This document shows, one piece after another, positions 1 through 8,447 of a stretch of DNA of 64,000 nucleotides; positions within the stretch are counted from its first letter, which is position 1; each line of letters opens with the position of its first letter. Position numbers and translations under genes: made by a program. Location: the NCBI RefSeq assembly GCF_014648415.1, contig NZ_BMRB01000005.1, positions 186,001 through 250,000 of the forward strand. The letters run 5' to 3'. A model generated the notes under the pieces. The model was not told where the DNA came from and did no database searches. It worked only from the letters and a program-made list of their open reading frames with translations. The stretch comes from Actinokineospora fastidiosa. Its GTDB lineage: Bacteria > Actinomycetota > Actinomycetes > Mycobacteriales > Pseudonocardiaceae.

Positions 1-257
1 AGCCCCGGGGCCCGCTCCCCCACCTCGGCGATCACCCTGGCGTAGGGCAGGGCCGCCCCGATCCGGGTGCCGTCGTCGCGGAGGTCCCAGGCCGACAGCT
101 CGGCGACCGAGGACAGGTCCAGCAGCGCGCCAGGCCGCCGCTTGTCGAAGTTGATCTCCACCATGACGTCGGTGCCGCCCGCGATCGGCACGGCCTCGGG
201 CGTCGCGGCCTTCATGGCCAGCGCCTCGGCGAGCGTCGTCGGTCGCATGAACTCCAC
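1..257 (-). CDS. Xanthine dehydrogenase FAD-binding subunit, N-terminal part (cut by window edge)
   Basis: Only about 85 codons lie in the window; the 3' end is off the left edge. The start reads MEFMRPTTLAEAL and continues into AGGTDVMVEINF, the FAD pyrophosphate loop of the FAD-binding subunit of molybdenum hydroxylases. Family knowledge: this subunit passes electrons from the molybdopterin and 2Fe-2S subunits to NAD or O2 during hypoxanthine/xanthine oxidation to urate. The GTG at 257 is preferred over the ATG at 248 because homologues begin M-(E/D)-F-x-R-P. It follows urate oxidase by 10 bp on the same strand, so xanthine-to-urate and urate-to-allantoin steps probably share an operon. Confidence 0.8.
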   Translation of the reverse strand, partial: MEFMRPTTLAEALAMKAATPEAVPIAGGTDVMVEINFDKRRPGALLDLSSVAELSAWDLRDDGTRIGAALPYARVIAEVGERAPG

Positions 258-267
258 AGTGGACTCC

Positions 268-1110
268 CTACCACCACGCCAGGCCCGGGTCGGGCGCGCC
301 GGGCTTGACCACCGCGCCCTCGATGAGCCCGTACGGCCGGTCGGCCGCGTGGAACACCTCGCCCGGGTTGTCCAACCCGAACGGCGCCAGGTCGACGAGG
401 AAGTGGTGCTTGTTGGGCAGCGACAGCCGCACCTCGGCGACCGTCTCCCCCGTCTCCAGCACCTTCCGCCCCATCTCGTACAGCGTCTGCTGCAGCGACA
501 GGCTGTGCGTGGCCGCGAACGCGCCCAGGAGCGCGGCCCGCGCGGCGGTGAACGACAGGGCCCAGTCGGTGGGCCCGGTGTGCCGCCAGCGGGCGGTGAC
601 GGCGGTGGCCAGGACGCGGTCGTCGGTCTCGGCGAGCGTCGTGTACTCGTCCTTGTGGAAGCCGTGGAACTCCGAGTCGGTGGTGTTCAGCACGACCAGG
701 TCCGACACGCCCGAGACGACCCACTGCCCGTCCTCCGACGCCGACACCGTGGCCGTCCGCGTGCCCGCGCCCCGGACGAAGGAGTGCGCGCCCAGCCGGT
801 CCCAGTTGTGCTGCTCGATGTGGACGCGGGCGCGGCTGATGGTGGGCGTGCTGTCGACGAAGTGCCGGGCCAGCCGCAGCGCGAAGTCCTCGATCTCGCC
901 GACGCCGTCGCGGGCGAAGGCGTACACCGTGTTCTTCTGCGTGTCCGTGGGCAGCACGCCCGCGTTGTCGCCGGTCAGGTGGGTCGCGGCGAGGTCGCCC
1001 GCGAGCGTCGTGCTGACGGTCAGGTCGGTGAGCGCGTGCTCGGGGCCGTCCCGGTCCACCCGCACGAGGCGGATCCCGGCCTTGCCGTACCGGTTGTCCC
1101 CGAGTTCCAC
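268..1110 (-). CDS. pucL: Urate oxidase (uricase)
   Basis: 280 residues, close to the usual ~300 for cofactor-free uricase. It oxidises urate to 5-hydroxyisourate with O2. Visible family features are the N-terminal GDNRYGKAGIRLVRV strand, LPTDTQKNTVYAFAR carrying the catalytic Thr in the TDTQKNT motif, and FHGFHKDEYTTL with LSLQQTLYEMG near the C-terminus. The GTG start at 1110 has GGGAGGA just upstream. It lies between the HIU hydrolase gene and the xanthine dehydrogenase subunit, all leftward, so the next two enzymes in its pathway are encoded immediately upstream. Some bacteria (B. subtilis) fuse the OHCU decarboxylase to uricase; here they are separate. Confidence 0.93.
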   Translation of the reverse strand: MELGDNRYGKAGIRLVRVDRDGPEHALTDLTVSTTLAGDLAATHLTGDNAGVLPTDTQKNTVYAFARDGVGEIEDFALRLARHFVDSTPTISRARVHIEQHNWDRLGAHSFVRGAGTRTATVSASEDGQWVVSGVSDLVVLNTTDSEFHGFHKDEYTTLAETDDRVLATAVTARWRHTGPTDWALSFTAARAALLGAFAATHSLSLQQTLYEMGRKVLETGETVAEVRLSLPNKHHFLVDLAPFGLDNPGEVFHAADRPYGLIEGAVVKPGAPDPGLAWW

Positions 1111-1174
1111 GCGTCCTCCCCAGGTGGGCGGCAGTCCCGGAAGTCAACCTACGCCCCGGGGCAACCGCAAGTGG

Positions 1175-1498
1175 TCAGCTTCCCCGGTAGGTCGTGTAGC
1201 CGAACGGGCTGAGCAGCAGCGGGACGTGGTGGTGCCGGTCGTCGGCGACCCGGAACTCCACGGCCGCGCTCGGGTAGAACGCGTCCGCGCCGAGGTAGGC
1301 GGCGGTGTCGAAGGTCAGCCGGTGCACCCCGGGCGCGGCGGACCAGCCGGTGATCCGGCCGTCGGCGTCGGTGGCGCCGACCTCGGCGAGCACCCAGGCG
1401 CCGTCGTCGTCGCGGTACTCGTGCCGCACCGGCACCCCCGCCGCGGGCGCCCCGCGCGCGGTGTCGAGGACGTGCGTGGAAAGGCTCACCCGGGACAT
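1175..1498 (-). CDS. uraH: 5-hydroxyisourate hydrolase (transthyretin-like)
   Basis: 107 residues, standard for HIU hydrolase. It converts 5-hydroxyisourate to OHCU, the second step of urate breakdown. The start MSRVSLSTHVLDTARG holds the conserved His of the family (STHVLD) and the C-terminus ends in YTTYRGS, the diagnostic Y-R-G-S tetrapeptide that forms the active site with it. Internal HRLTFDT and the HHHVPLLLSPFGY block also match. The ATG at 1498 overlaps the end of the upstream OHCU decarboxylase by 13 bp, indicating translational coupling. Confidence 0.93.
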   Translation of the reverse strand: MSRVSLSTHVLDTARGAPAAGVPVRHEYRDDDGAWVLAEVGATDADGRITGWSAAPGVHRLTFDTAAYLGADAFYPSAAVEFRVADDRHHHVPLLLSPFGYTTYRGS

Positions 1499-1986
1499 CC
1501 TCCCGCCGCCTTCACCAGCCGCAAGTCGGCGATCTTGCGCAACTCCGCCCGCACTACCTCCTGCTCGACGTCGACGTCGTTGCCCATCCGCTCGCGCAGC
1601 GCGGCCAGCACCTCCGCGGCCGACAGCCCGGTCGCGCAGATCAGGAACACGTGCCCGAACCGCCGCTCGTACTCGGCGTTGCCCGCCCGCAGCCGCGCCA
1701 GGACGTCGTCGTCCGCGCTGGCCGCGGCCGCCTGCTCCTGCCGCGACCACCCCGCCTCGGGTCCCGTCGGCCGCTCCCCGACCCTCGGGTGCGCGCTCAC
1801 GGCCTCGAGCAGGTCGGCCCACGCCAACTCCTCGAAGACCTGCGCCGACATCGCCCGCAGCGCGTCGAGATCGGCGTACGGCCTGCCCGCCACCACCCGT
1901 GCCGCCCAGCGGCGGGAGGCGCAGCAGGCCAATAACTCCGCCCGCGCCTCGATCGCGTCCCCCGCGTTGACCCGTTTCACGATCAT
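1486..1986 (-). CDS. uraD: OHCU decarboxylase
   Basis: 166 residues. Decarboxylates 2-oxo-4-hydroxy-4-carboxy-5-ureidoimidazoline to S-allantoin, the third step after uricase and HIU hydrolase. The motif SAHPRVGE carries the catalytic His, and the FGHVFLICATG block with the EVLAALRERMGND helix matches the family. The ATG at 1986 (MIVKRVNAGD) is preferred to an upstream ATG at 2067 because family members begin near this point. First gene of the leftward urate operon; its 3' end overlaps uraH by 13 bp. Confidence 0.88.
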   Translation of the reverse strand: MIVKRVNAGDAIEARAELLACCASRRWAARVVAGRPYADLDALRAMSAQVFEELAWADLLEAVSAHPRVGERPTGPEAGWSRQEQAAAASADDDVLARLRAGNAEYERRFGHVFLICATGLSAAEVLAALRERMGNDVDVEQEVVRAELRKIADLRLVKAAGGCPG

Positions 1987-2150
1987 CGGGCCAGTCAACA
2001 CCACCGGAGCGGCCGCATCCAGCGATATGAATAGCCATAACCCCGCCCGCTTTCCCCGGCCGGACATTACCCGAAATGATGAATCGCGCCGAACCGGAGC
2101 CGGTTAGACTGGCATCGGCACATCGCCACATCGCACTGGGGGAAACAGCA

Positions 2151-2492
2151 ATGAAGATTATCTCGCGCCTGCTGCTGGCCTTAGCAATGGTCCTTCCACT
2201 GTCCGGCGTCGCGTCGGCGGAAACCGATCAGGACCAGACCGTGGAGCTGATCCTGCAGGGCAACACCGCCTTCGCCTACCTGTTCCGGTCCTATCTCAAC
2301 GACTCCGACTGGACGGACATCTCCACCGACGGCGGGGCCACCTGGAACGGTCCGCTGGGGAAGGTCGTCAACACCTGGGGCGGCGCCACGGGCATGACCT
2401 CCGAGGACGTCCACGTGCCGACCGGCCAGTGGGTCCGGGCCTGCGCCTGGTACGCGGGCGGCCCGCACTGCACACACTGGCGGCAGGCCTGA
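2151..2492 (+). CDS. Small secreted protein, function unknown
   Basis: 113 residues. The start at ATG 2151 has GGGGGAAAC upstream. It begins with a clear Sec signal peptide (MKIISRLLLALAMVLPLSGV, then ASA) with predicted cleavage before ETDQ, leaving ~90 residues. The mature part is acidic and aromatic (LNDSDWTDISTDGGATWNG), with two cysteines near the end (ACAWYAGGPHC) that could form a disulphide. A TAGACT hexamer at 2104-2109 could be its -10. No family was recognised. It is a single gene, divergent from the urate operon and convergent with the thioredoxin-like lipoprotein. Confidence 0.7.
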   Translation: MKIISRLLLALAMVLPLSGVASAETDQDQTVELILQGNTAFAYLFRSYLNDSDWTDISTDGGATWNGPLGKVVNTWGGATGMTSEDVHVPTGQWVRACAWYAGGPHCTHWRQA

Positions 2493-2500
2493 CCGGCGGG

Positions 2501-2526
2501 CCGGGGCCGCCTCCGGGCGGCCCCGG
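2501..2526. terminator. Bidirectional hairpin terminator
   Basis: Perfect 11-bp arms (CCGGGGCCGCC / GGCGGCCCCGG) around a TCCG loop fill the gap between the convergent stops at 2492 and 2527. No T-run follows, as is common for actinobacterial hairpin terminators. Confidence 0.75.
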
Positions 2527-3066
2527 TCAGCCGCCGCTCTCGGCCACGACCTCGCGGATCCTCGGGAGCAGGTCGTCGGCGAGCACGGCGCCGGCGAACA
2601 CCGCCGCCACCCGATGCCTGCCGTCCAATATCAGGGTCGTCGGCACGCCGACATTCCGATATCGCCCGAGATTCAGCAGAGTGCGGCCGGGCGGGTCGTA
2701 GATCGACGGATAGCCGACCGCATTGTCCTTGACGAAATCGACAGCATAACCGCGCACATGGTCGCGGACATTGATGCCGACGAATCGCACGCCCGCGTCG
2801 GCCGTCTCGGAGTGCGCGCGCGCGAGTTCGGGGGTCTCGAACCGGCACGGACCGCACCATGCGCCCCACACGTTGACGACCGTGGCCGGGCCCGCCGCCG
2901 CGGTGGAGACGACCTCGTCGGGGTCGAGCAGGCTCTCCCCGGTGATCGCCTCGATCGTCGGGCGCTGGTCGACGGGCAGCAGGGCGCCGTTCGGCGGCAC
3001 GGCCGCCGGGTCGGCGGAGCACGCGCCGAGCAGGGCCACGGCCAGCAGGCCGACAAGGAAGCGCAC
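2527..3066 (-). CDS. TlpA-like thioredoxin-fold lipoprotein
   Basis: 179 residues. A signal peptide ends in a lipobox (LLGAC at 12-16), so it should be a membrane-anchored extracytoplasmic lipoprotein. Residues ~65-75 read VVNVWGAWCGPCRFE, the TlpA/ResA redox motif WCxxC after a Trp-rich strand. GVPTTLILDG near 140 holds the cis-Pro (VPT) of the thioredoxin fold. Expected role: reduction or exchange of disulphides in exported proteins or apocytochromes. Transcribed alone, with hairpin terminators on both sides; its partner is not evident from the neighbours. Confidence 0.85.
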   Translation of the reverse strand: MRFLVGLLAVALLGACSADPAAVPPNGALLPVDQRPTIEAITGESLLDPDEVVSTAAAGPATVVNVWGAWCGPCRFETPELARAHSETADAGVRFVGINVRDHVRGYAVDFVKDNAVGYPSIYDPPGRTLLNLGRYRNVGVPTTLILDGRHRVAAVFAGAVLADDLLPRIREVVAESGG

Positions 3067-3121
3067 GACCCATTCCCGTCATCGACGTCGGACAACGGCG
3101 AGGGTAGTGCGCGCGGGAACG

Positions 3122-3157
3122 GACCAGGCGCGAGCCCCGAGGGGATCGCGCCTGGTC
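3122..3157 (-). terminator. Strong hairpin terminator downstream of fadB
   Basis: Arms of 12 bp (GACCAGGCGCGA / TCGCGCCTGGTC) enclose a second CCCC-GA-GGGG stem. It begins 8 bp past the fadB stop and before the next leftward gene, so it probably isolates fadAB from the lipoprotein gene. Confidence 0.75.
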
Positions 3158-3164
3158 GCACGCC

Positions 3165-5327
3165 TTACTTGAAGTGCTCGCCCTTCTCGGCCTTCTCGAC
3201 CAGGGAGGCGGGCGGGCGGAACCGGTCGCCGTAGCGGTCGGCCAGCTCGTTCGCCCGGGCGACGAAGCCTGCGATGCCGCCCTCGTACCCCTCGATGTAC
3301 TGGATGACGCCGCCGGTCCACGGCGGGAAGCCGATGCCGAAGATGGAGCCGATGTTGGCGTCGGCCACGGTGCGCAGGACGCCCTCGTCGAAGCACTTGA
3401 CGGTTTCCAGCGCCTCGGCGAACAGCATCCGCTCCTGCATGTCCGCGAACGGGACGCCCTCGGCAGCGGGGAACGCGTCGGCCAGGCCGGGCCACAGGCC
3501 GGTGCGCTTGCCCTCGTCGTCGTACTCGTAGAAGCCCGCGCCGGAGGAGCGGCCCTTACGGTCGAACTCGTCGATCATCCGGTCGATGACGGCCTCGGCC
3601 GGGTGCTCCGGCCACTCCAGGCCCGCCGCCTCGATGGCCGCCCGGGTCTCCTGCCGGATCTTGCGCGGCAGGGTCAGGGTCAGCTCGTCGAGCAGCTGCA
3701 GCGGCGGGGCCGGGTACCCGGCCTGGGTGCCCGCCTGCTCCACCGACGCCGCCGGGACGCCCTCGGCCAGCAGGGCGACGGCCTCGTTGAGGAACGTGCC
3801 GATGACCCGGCTGGTGAAGAACCCCCGGCTGTCGTTGACCACGATCGGGGTCTTCTTGATCTGCAGCGCGTAGTCGAACGCCTTGGCCAGGGCGACGTCG
3901 CTGGTCTGCTGCCCGACGACGATCTCCAGCAGCGGCATCTTGTCGACCGGGGAGAAGAAGTGCAGACCGATGAAGTCCTCGCGGCGCCGCACGCCCTCGG
4001 CGAGGTCGGTGATCGGCAGGGTCGAGGTGTTGGAGCCGAGCAGCGCGTCCGGGGCGACCAGGGCCTCGATCTCGCCGAAGACCTTCTTCTTCAGCTCGGG
4101 TGACTCGAACACGGCCTCGACGACCAGGTCGACGCCCGCGACGTCCTCGGCCTTGTCGGTCGGGGTGATGCGGGCCAGCACCTCGTCGGCCTTCTCCCGG
4201 GTGAGCTTGCCCCGGGACACGGCCTTGTCCAGGATCTTCGCCGAGTACGCCTTGCCCTTCTCGGCGGCGTCGACCGACACGTCCTTGAGGACGACCTCGA
4301 TGCCGTTGCGGGCGCTGACGTAGGCGATGCCCGCGCCCATCATGCCCGCGCCGAGCACCGCGACCCGCTTGGCCTGGTACTGCGGCACGCCGTCCGGGCG
4401 CGACAGCCCCTTGTTGATGGCCTGCAGGTCGAAGAAGAACGCCTTGGTCATGTTCTTCGACACCTGGCCGGTGACCAGGTCCACGAAGTACTGCGTCTCG
4501 ATCTTCGTCGCGGTGTCGATGTCGACCTGCGCGCCCTCGATGGCCGCGGCGAGGATGTTGCGCGGGGCGGGCATCGGCGCGCCCTTGAGCTGCTTGCGCA
4601 GGTTCGCCGGGAACGCCGGGAGGTTCGCGGCGAACGACGGGTTCGACGGGGTGCCGCCGGGGATCTTGAAGCCCTTGACGTCCCAGGGCTGCGCCGCCTC
4701 CGGGTTGGCCTTGATCCACGCCTTGGCCGCGTCGATCATCGCCTCCGGGGTGTCGACGAGCTCGTCGACCAGGCCCAGCTCCTTGGCCTTGGCGGGCTTG
4801 TGCCGCTGGCCCTGAAGCAGGACGTTGAGCAGCGCGGACTGGATGCCCAGCAGCCGCACTGTGCGGGAGACGCCGCCGCCGCCGGGCAGCAGGCCCAGGG
4901 TGACCTCGGGCAGGCCGATCTCGCTGCCCTTCACGTCGAGGGCGACCCGGTGGTGGCAGGCCAGGGCGATCTCGTAGCCGCCGCCGAGCGCGGCGCCGTT
5001 GATCGCGGCCACGACCGGCCTGCCCAGCTGCTCCAGCCGCCGGAAGTCGGCCTTCATCGCGTCGACCCGCGCGGTGATCTCGGCGGCGTCGGCGCGGCCC
5101 GCCTTGCTCATCTGCTTGAGGTCGCCGCCTGCGAAGAACGTCTTCTTGGCCGAGGTGACCACCACGCCGGTGATCGAGTCCTTCTCCGCCTCCAGGCGCT
5201 CGACCGTGGCGGTGAGCGAGGTGCGGAAGGTGTCGTTCATGGTGTTCGCGGACTGGCCGGGGTCGTCCATCGTGAGCGTGACGATGCCGTCGGCGTCGAC
5301 GTCCCAGCGGAACATGTTCTCGGTCAT
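3165..5327 (-). CDS. fadB: Fatty acid oxidation multifunctional protein (enoyl-CoA hydratase / 3-hydroxyacyl-CoA dehydrogenase)
   Basis: 720 residues, the same length as M. tuberculosis FadB. Residues 1-~190 form a crotonase domain with FFAGGDLKQM and NGAALGGGYEIALACH (oxyanion-hole glycines and catalytic Glu region). Residues ~330-520 are the NAD-binding 3-hydroxyacyl-CoA dehydrogenase domain, starting VAVLGAGMMGAGIAYVSA and with EAVFE and FFSPVDKMPLLEIV (catalytic His region). The C-terminal helical domain follows (SRGFFTSRV). It carries out hydration and NAD-dependent oxidation in the beta-oxidation cycle. ATG 5327 has an AGGAGAG-type RBS, 11 bp after the fadA stop, so the two are co-transcribed. 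Confidence 0.95.
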   Translation of the reverse strand: MTENMFRWDVDADGIVTLTMDDPGQSANTMNDTFRTSLTATVERLEAEKDSITGVVVTSAKKTFFAGGDLKQMSKAGRADAAEITARVDAMKADFRRLEQLGRPVVAAINGAALGGGYEIALACHHRVALDVKGSEIGLPEVTLGLLPGGGGVSRTVRLLGIQSALLNVLLQGQRHKPAKAKELGLVDELVDTPEAMIDAAKAWIKANPEAAQPWDVKGFKIPGGTPSNPSFAANLPAFPANLRKQLKGAPMPAPRNILAAAIEGAQVDIDTATKIETQYFVDLVTGQVSKNMTKAFFFDLQAINKGLSRPDGVPQYQAKRVAVLGAGMMGAGIAYVSARNGIEVVLKDVSVDAAEKGKAYSAKILDKAVSRGKLTREKADEVLARITPTDKAEDVAGVDLVVEAVFESPELKKKVFGEIEALVAPDALLGSNTSTLPITDLAEGVRRREDFIGLHFFSPVDKMPLLEIVVGQQTSDVALAKAFDYALQIKKTPIVVNDSRGFFTSRVIGTFLNEAVALLAEGVPAASVEQAGTQAGYPAPPLQLLDELTLTLPRKIRQETRAAIEAAGLEWPEHPAEAVIDRMIDEFDRKGRSSGAGFYEYDDEGKRTGLWPGLADAFPAAEGVPFADMQERMLFAEALETVKCFDEGVLRTVADANIGSIFGIGFPPWTGGVIQYIEGYEGGIAGFVARANELADRYGDRFRPPASLVEKAEKGEHFK

Positions 5328-5338
5328 CTCTCCTGGCC

Positions 5339-6553
5339 TCAGACTCGCTCGATGATGGTCGCGACGCCCATGCCGCCGCCGATGCACAGGGTCACCAGGG
5401 CGCGGCGCTCGCCGCGGCGCTCCAGCTCGTCGAGCACGGTGCCCAGGATCATCGCGCCGGTCGCGCCGAGCGGGTGGCCCATGGCGATGGCCCCGCCGTT
5501 GACGTTGATCTTCTCGTGCGGGATGTCGAGGTCCTTCATGAACTTCAGGACCACCGCGGCGAACGCCTCGTTGAGCTCCCACAGGTCGATGTCGTCCGCG
5601 GTGAGCCCGGCCAGCCGCAGCGCCTTCTGCGCGGCCGGGGTCGGGCCCGTCAGCATGATGGTGGGCTCGGCGCCGGTCACCGCCGCGGAGACGATGCGCC
5701 CGCGCGGGGCCAGGCCCGCGGCCTTGCCCGCCTCCTCGGTGCCGATGAGCACCAGCGCGGCGCCGTCGACGATGCCGGAGGAGTTCGCGGCCGTGTGGAC
5801 GTGGTCGATCTTCTCGACCCAGTGGTACTTCTGCAGCGCGACGGCGTCGAAGCCGCCCATCTCGCCGATCCCCGCGAACGACGGCTGCAGCTTGCCCAGG
5901 CTCTCCACGGTGGAGCCGGGGCGCATGTGCTCGTCGTGGTCGAGCAGGGTCACGCCGTTGCGGTCGCGCACCGGGACCACGGACTTGGCGAAGTAGCCGC
6001 CCTCCCAGGCCCGGGCCGCGCGGTTCTGCGACTCGACGGCGTAGGCGTCGACGTCCTCGCGGGAGAAGCCCTCGATGGTGGCGATCAGGTCGGCGCTGAT
6101 GCCCTGCGGGACGAAGTAGGAGTCGTAGTTGGTCTCCGGGTCGAGGAACCACGCGCCGCCGTCGGAGCCCATCGGCACCCGGGACATGGACTCCACGCCA
6201 CCGGCGATGACCAGCCGGTTCCAGCCCGCGCGGACCTTCTCGGCCGCGGTGTTGACCGCTTCGAGGCCCGAGGCGCAGAACCGGTTGAGCTGCACGCCCG
6301 CGACCGTGTCCGGCAGGCCCGCGGCGATGGCGGCCGTGCGGGAGATGACCGCGCCCTGGTCGCCGACCGGGGAGACGACGCCCAGCACGATGTCGTCGAT
6401 GGTGGCCGGGTCCAGCTCGGGGTGGCGGGACCTGAGTTCGTCGATCAGCCCGGTGACCAGGCTGATCGGCTTGACGCCGTGCAGCGACCCGTTCTTCTTG
6501 CCGCGCCCGCGCGGCGTGCGGATCGCCTCGTAGATGAAGGCTTCGGTGCTCAC
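5339..6553 (-). CDS. fadA: Acetyl-CoA C-acyltransferase (thiolase)
   Basis: 404 residues, typical of thiolase II. Cleaves 3-ketoacyl-CoA to acetyl-CoA and a shortened acyl-CoA, partner of FadB. The nucleophile Cys lies in [15 protein letters not shown] (~90), the substrate-loop signature in [18 protein letters not shown] (~355), and the catalytic Cys/His pair at the end in [17 protein letters not shown]. First gene of the fadAB operon; a double-TetR regulator is read divergently from a 127-bp intergenic region. Confidence 0.95.
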   Translation of the reverse strand: MSTEAFIYEAIRTPRGRGKKNGSLHGVKPISLVTGLIDELRSRHPELDPATIDDIVLGVVSPVGDQGAVISRTAAIAAGLPDTVAGVQLNRFCASGLEAVNTAAEKVRAGWNRLVIAGGVESMSRVPMGSDGGAWFLDPETNYDSYFVPQGISADLIATIEGFSREDVDAYAVESQNRAARAWEGGYFAKSVVPVRDRNGVTLLDHDEHMRPGSTVESLGKLQPSFAGIGEMGGFDAVALQKYHWVEKIDHVHTAANSSGIVDGAALVLIGTEEAGKAAGLAPRGRIVSAAVTGAEPTIMLTGPTPAAQKALRLAGLTADDIDLWELNEAFAAVVLKFMKDLDIPHEKINVNGGAIAMGHPLGATGAMILGTVLDELERRGERRALVTLCIGGGMGVATIIERV

Positions 6554-6680
6554 GCCCGACCGGTCCTCTCCTCGGAGGCTTCGCTAATGACGATTAACTT
6601 TCTCTCGCGGATGCGCTGGTTGTCAACGGGTCAGGGTCGGCCGTACGGTGTTAGACGGTTCTCACGCGTCGGAGGTGCAG
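6554..6680. promoter_or_regulatory. Divergent control region of fadA and the TetR-like gene
   Basis: The 127 bp between fadA and the regulator contains TAAT-GACG-ATTA (6585-6596), an imperfect inverted repeat in the only AT-rich stretch, and a TTGACA hexamer on the minus strand at 6621-6626 pointing toward fadA. No convincing -10 sits at the usual distance from the latter. The region is the natural place for an operator of the divergently read regulator; the exact site is inferred. Confidence 0.35.
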
Positions 6681-7862
6681 GTGACGACCAGCCCGGTCCG
6701 CAGACCCCGCGACCGCAAGGCCCAGCTGGCCACCGCCGCCGCCGACCTGTTCCGCAGGCACGGCTACCACGCCGTCGGCGTGAACGACATCGCCGCGGCC
6801 GTGGGCATCACCGGGCCCGGCATGTACCGGCACTTCCAGAACAAGCAGGCCGTGCTGGGGCACGTCCTGCTGACCGGCGTCGACGCCCTGGCCGCCCGGC
6901 TCAACGGGGTCCTGGACGGGTTCGGCGACCCGGAGTCGGGGCTGCGGCCGCTGCTCCGCGCCGCCGCGGAGATCTCCATCGACCAGCGCGACCTCACCGC
7001 GCTCTGGCGCTGGCAGGGGCGCCACCTGCACCAGGCCGACCAGAAGGAGATCATCCGGCGCACCGGCGTGCTGCTCGGCGGCTGGCAGGCAGGCCTGCGC
7101 AGGCTGCGCCCCGAACTGGGCGACCGGGACGCGCTGCTGCTCTGCTTCGCGGCGCTGAGCGTGTTCGGCAGTGTCGGGGATCACCACGCCGCGCCCGCGC
7201 GCGAGCGCTTCGTCGACCTGCTGGCCGACCTTGCCGAGACGGCCGTGCGCAGCCCGGTGGTGCCGTCGACGGAGACCACCGCGGTCCGGCCGCGGCCAGC
7301 GGTGGCCGCCAGCCGCCGGGAGGAGCTGCTGACCGCGGCGACCCGGCTGTTCCGCGACCACGGCTTCCACGCGGTCAGCATGGAGGACATCGGCGCGGCG
7401 GCCGGGATCGCCGGGCCCAGCATCTACCGGCACTTCGCGGGCAAGTCCGACATCCTGCTGGCGGCCAGCCGCCGGATGGCCGACCGCCTCACCCTCGGCC
7501 TGAACGACTCCCTGTCCGAGGCGACGTCGCCGCGCGACGCCCTGCACCGCCTGGCGCGCTCCTATGTGGACACCGTGCTGCGGTCGGACGACCTGATCGC
7601 GGTGTACGCCAACGAGATCGGCAACCTGCCCGAGCGCGACGCCAAGGAGATGCGGCGGCTCCAGCGGGCCTACGTCGCGGAGTGGGTGCGGCTGCTGCGC
7701 GAGGTGTCGCCGTCGCTCAGCGACGCGGAGGCCCGGGTGGTCGTGCAGGCGGCGCTGACGGTGGTCAACGACCTGCCCCGCACCCGAGGGGTCAACGACC
7801 GCCCCCGGCTGGCCACCGAACTGACCGCGCTGGCCGTGGGCCTGCTGGACTCCCAGGCCTAG
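6681..7862 (+). CDS. Tandem double-TetR transcriptional regulator (Mce3R-like)
   Basis: 393 residues made of two complete TetR units in one chain. The first HTH is near 10-55 (RKAQLATAAADLFRRHGYHA, then GVNDIAAAVGITGPGMYRHF). The second is near 205-255 (SRREELLTAATRLFRDHGFH, then SMEDIGAAAGIAGPSIYRHF). Each is followed by its own helical ligand domain. Single TetR proteins are ~200 residues; the double layout is known from mycobacterial Mce3R. The GTG at 6681 is chosen for the GGAGG at 6671; a GTG at 6648 is also in frame. Divergent from fadA, so it probably represses fadAB in response to an acyl-CoA or sterol/lipid ligand (inference). Confidence 0.85.
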   Translation: MTTSPVRRPRDRKAQLATAAADLFRRHGYHAVGVNDIAAAVGITGPGMYRHFQNKQAVLGHVLLTGVDALAARLNGVLDGFGDPESGLRPLLRAAAEISIDQRDLTALWRWQGRHLHQADQKEIIRRTGVLLGGWQAGLRRLRPELGDRDALLLCFAALSVFGSVGDHHAAPARERFVDLLADLAETAVRSPVVPSTETTAVRPRPAVAASRREELLTAATRLFRDHGFHAVSMEDIGAAAGIAGPSIYRHFAGKSDILLAASRRMADRLTLGLNDSLSEATSPRDALHRLARSYVDTVLRSDDLIAVYANEIGNLPERDAKEMRRLQRAYVAEWVRLLREVSPSLSDAEARVVVQAALTVVNDLPRTRGVNDRPRLATELTALAVGLLDSQA

Positions 7863-7887
7863 CCCGCCCGACTGGCCTGCCTGCGGC

Positions 7888-8313
7888 CTAGCTGCCCGCG
7901 CGGTAGGACTCGCCGCCGGTGCTGGCCTCGAAGGCGGCGCGGACCTCGACGGTGTCGTACACGATGTAGAGGCGCTTGGCCTTGCCCTCCTCGTCGAACT
8001 GGAAGACGTCGACCACGTCGAAGGGGGCGGAGGTGCCGTCGACGAGGGTCCAGTCGTAGTAGAACCACAGCGAGACGAGCGGGTCGCCGTCGGCGGCGCT
8101 GCCGCTCATGGTGCCGATCAGCGTCAGCGACGACGAGTAGCTGTCCTCGAACAGCTGGGTGTAGAACTGCTCGGCGGGCCGCGGGCCGTACAGCGGGGAG
8201 TGCACCTGCCCGTCCTCGGCGAACAGCGCCAGGACGCCGTCGAGGTCCCTGCTCTCCAGCGCGGACAGGTAGGCATCGGCGAACTGCTCGATGCTCTGCA
8301 CGGCGGTGGTCAT
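7888..8313 (-). CDS. SnoaL-like / NTF2-fold protein
   Basis: 141 residues from the ATG at 8313, which has GAGGGGGAT upstream; an in-frame codon at 8385 is less likely. The pattern IEQFADAYLSALESRDLDGV, then LFAEDGQVHSPLYGP, with a later VVDVFQFDEEGKAKRLYIVYD strand is characteristic of the SnoaL/NTF2 cone fold. Family members range from polyketide cyclases to ketosteroid isomerases and binding proteins, so no reaction can be assigned. Convergent with the double-TetR gene (25-bp gap). Confidence 0.75.
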   Translation of the reverse strand: MTTAVQSIEQFADAYLSALESRDLDGVLALFAEDGQVHSPLYGPRPAEQFYTQLFEDSYSSSLTLIGTMSGSAADGDPLVSLWFYYDWTLVDGTSAPFDVVDVFQFDEEGKAKRLYIVYDTVEVRAAFEASTGGESYRAGS

Positions 8314-8447
8314 CCGCGTATCCCCCTCGGTTCGTGCGCCTCCAGTGCCGCAGTGAGGATCGCGCACCGGCTCGGCCGCGCTCATCTCCGAGGCGGACGT
8401 GATTCCGTCATGCCGAGTGGCCGAGCGGGCCTGCCGGTGTTTCAGTA

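Noticed and set aside
305-2107. A 600-codon open frame on the plus strand opposite the urate genes
   Set aside because: It is antisense to three well-identified enzymes and has no recognisable domain; in DNA of this GC content long antisense frames are common. The same reasoning removes long antisense frames at 5474-7891, 11287-13209, 15847-17847, 25735-28770 and 58326-60362.
8401-8440. tRNA-like string (GCCGAGTGGCCGAGCGG)
   Set aside because: Resembles a Ser/Leu tRNA 5' end for a few bases only; no anticodon or T-arm can be folded after it.
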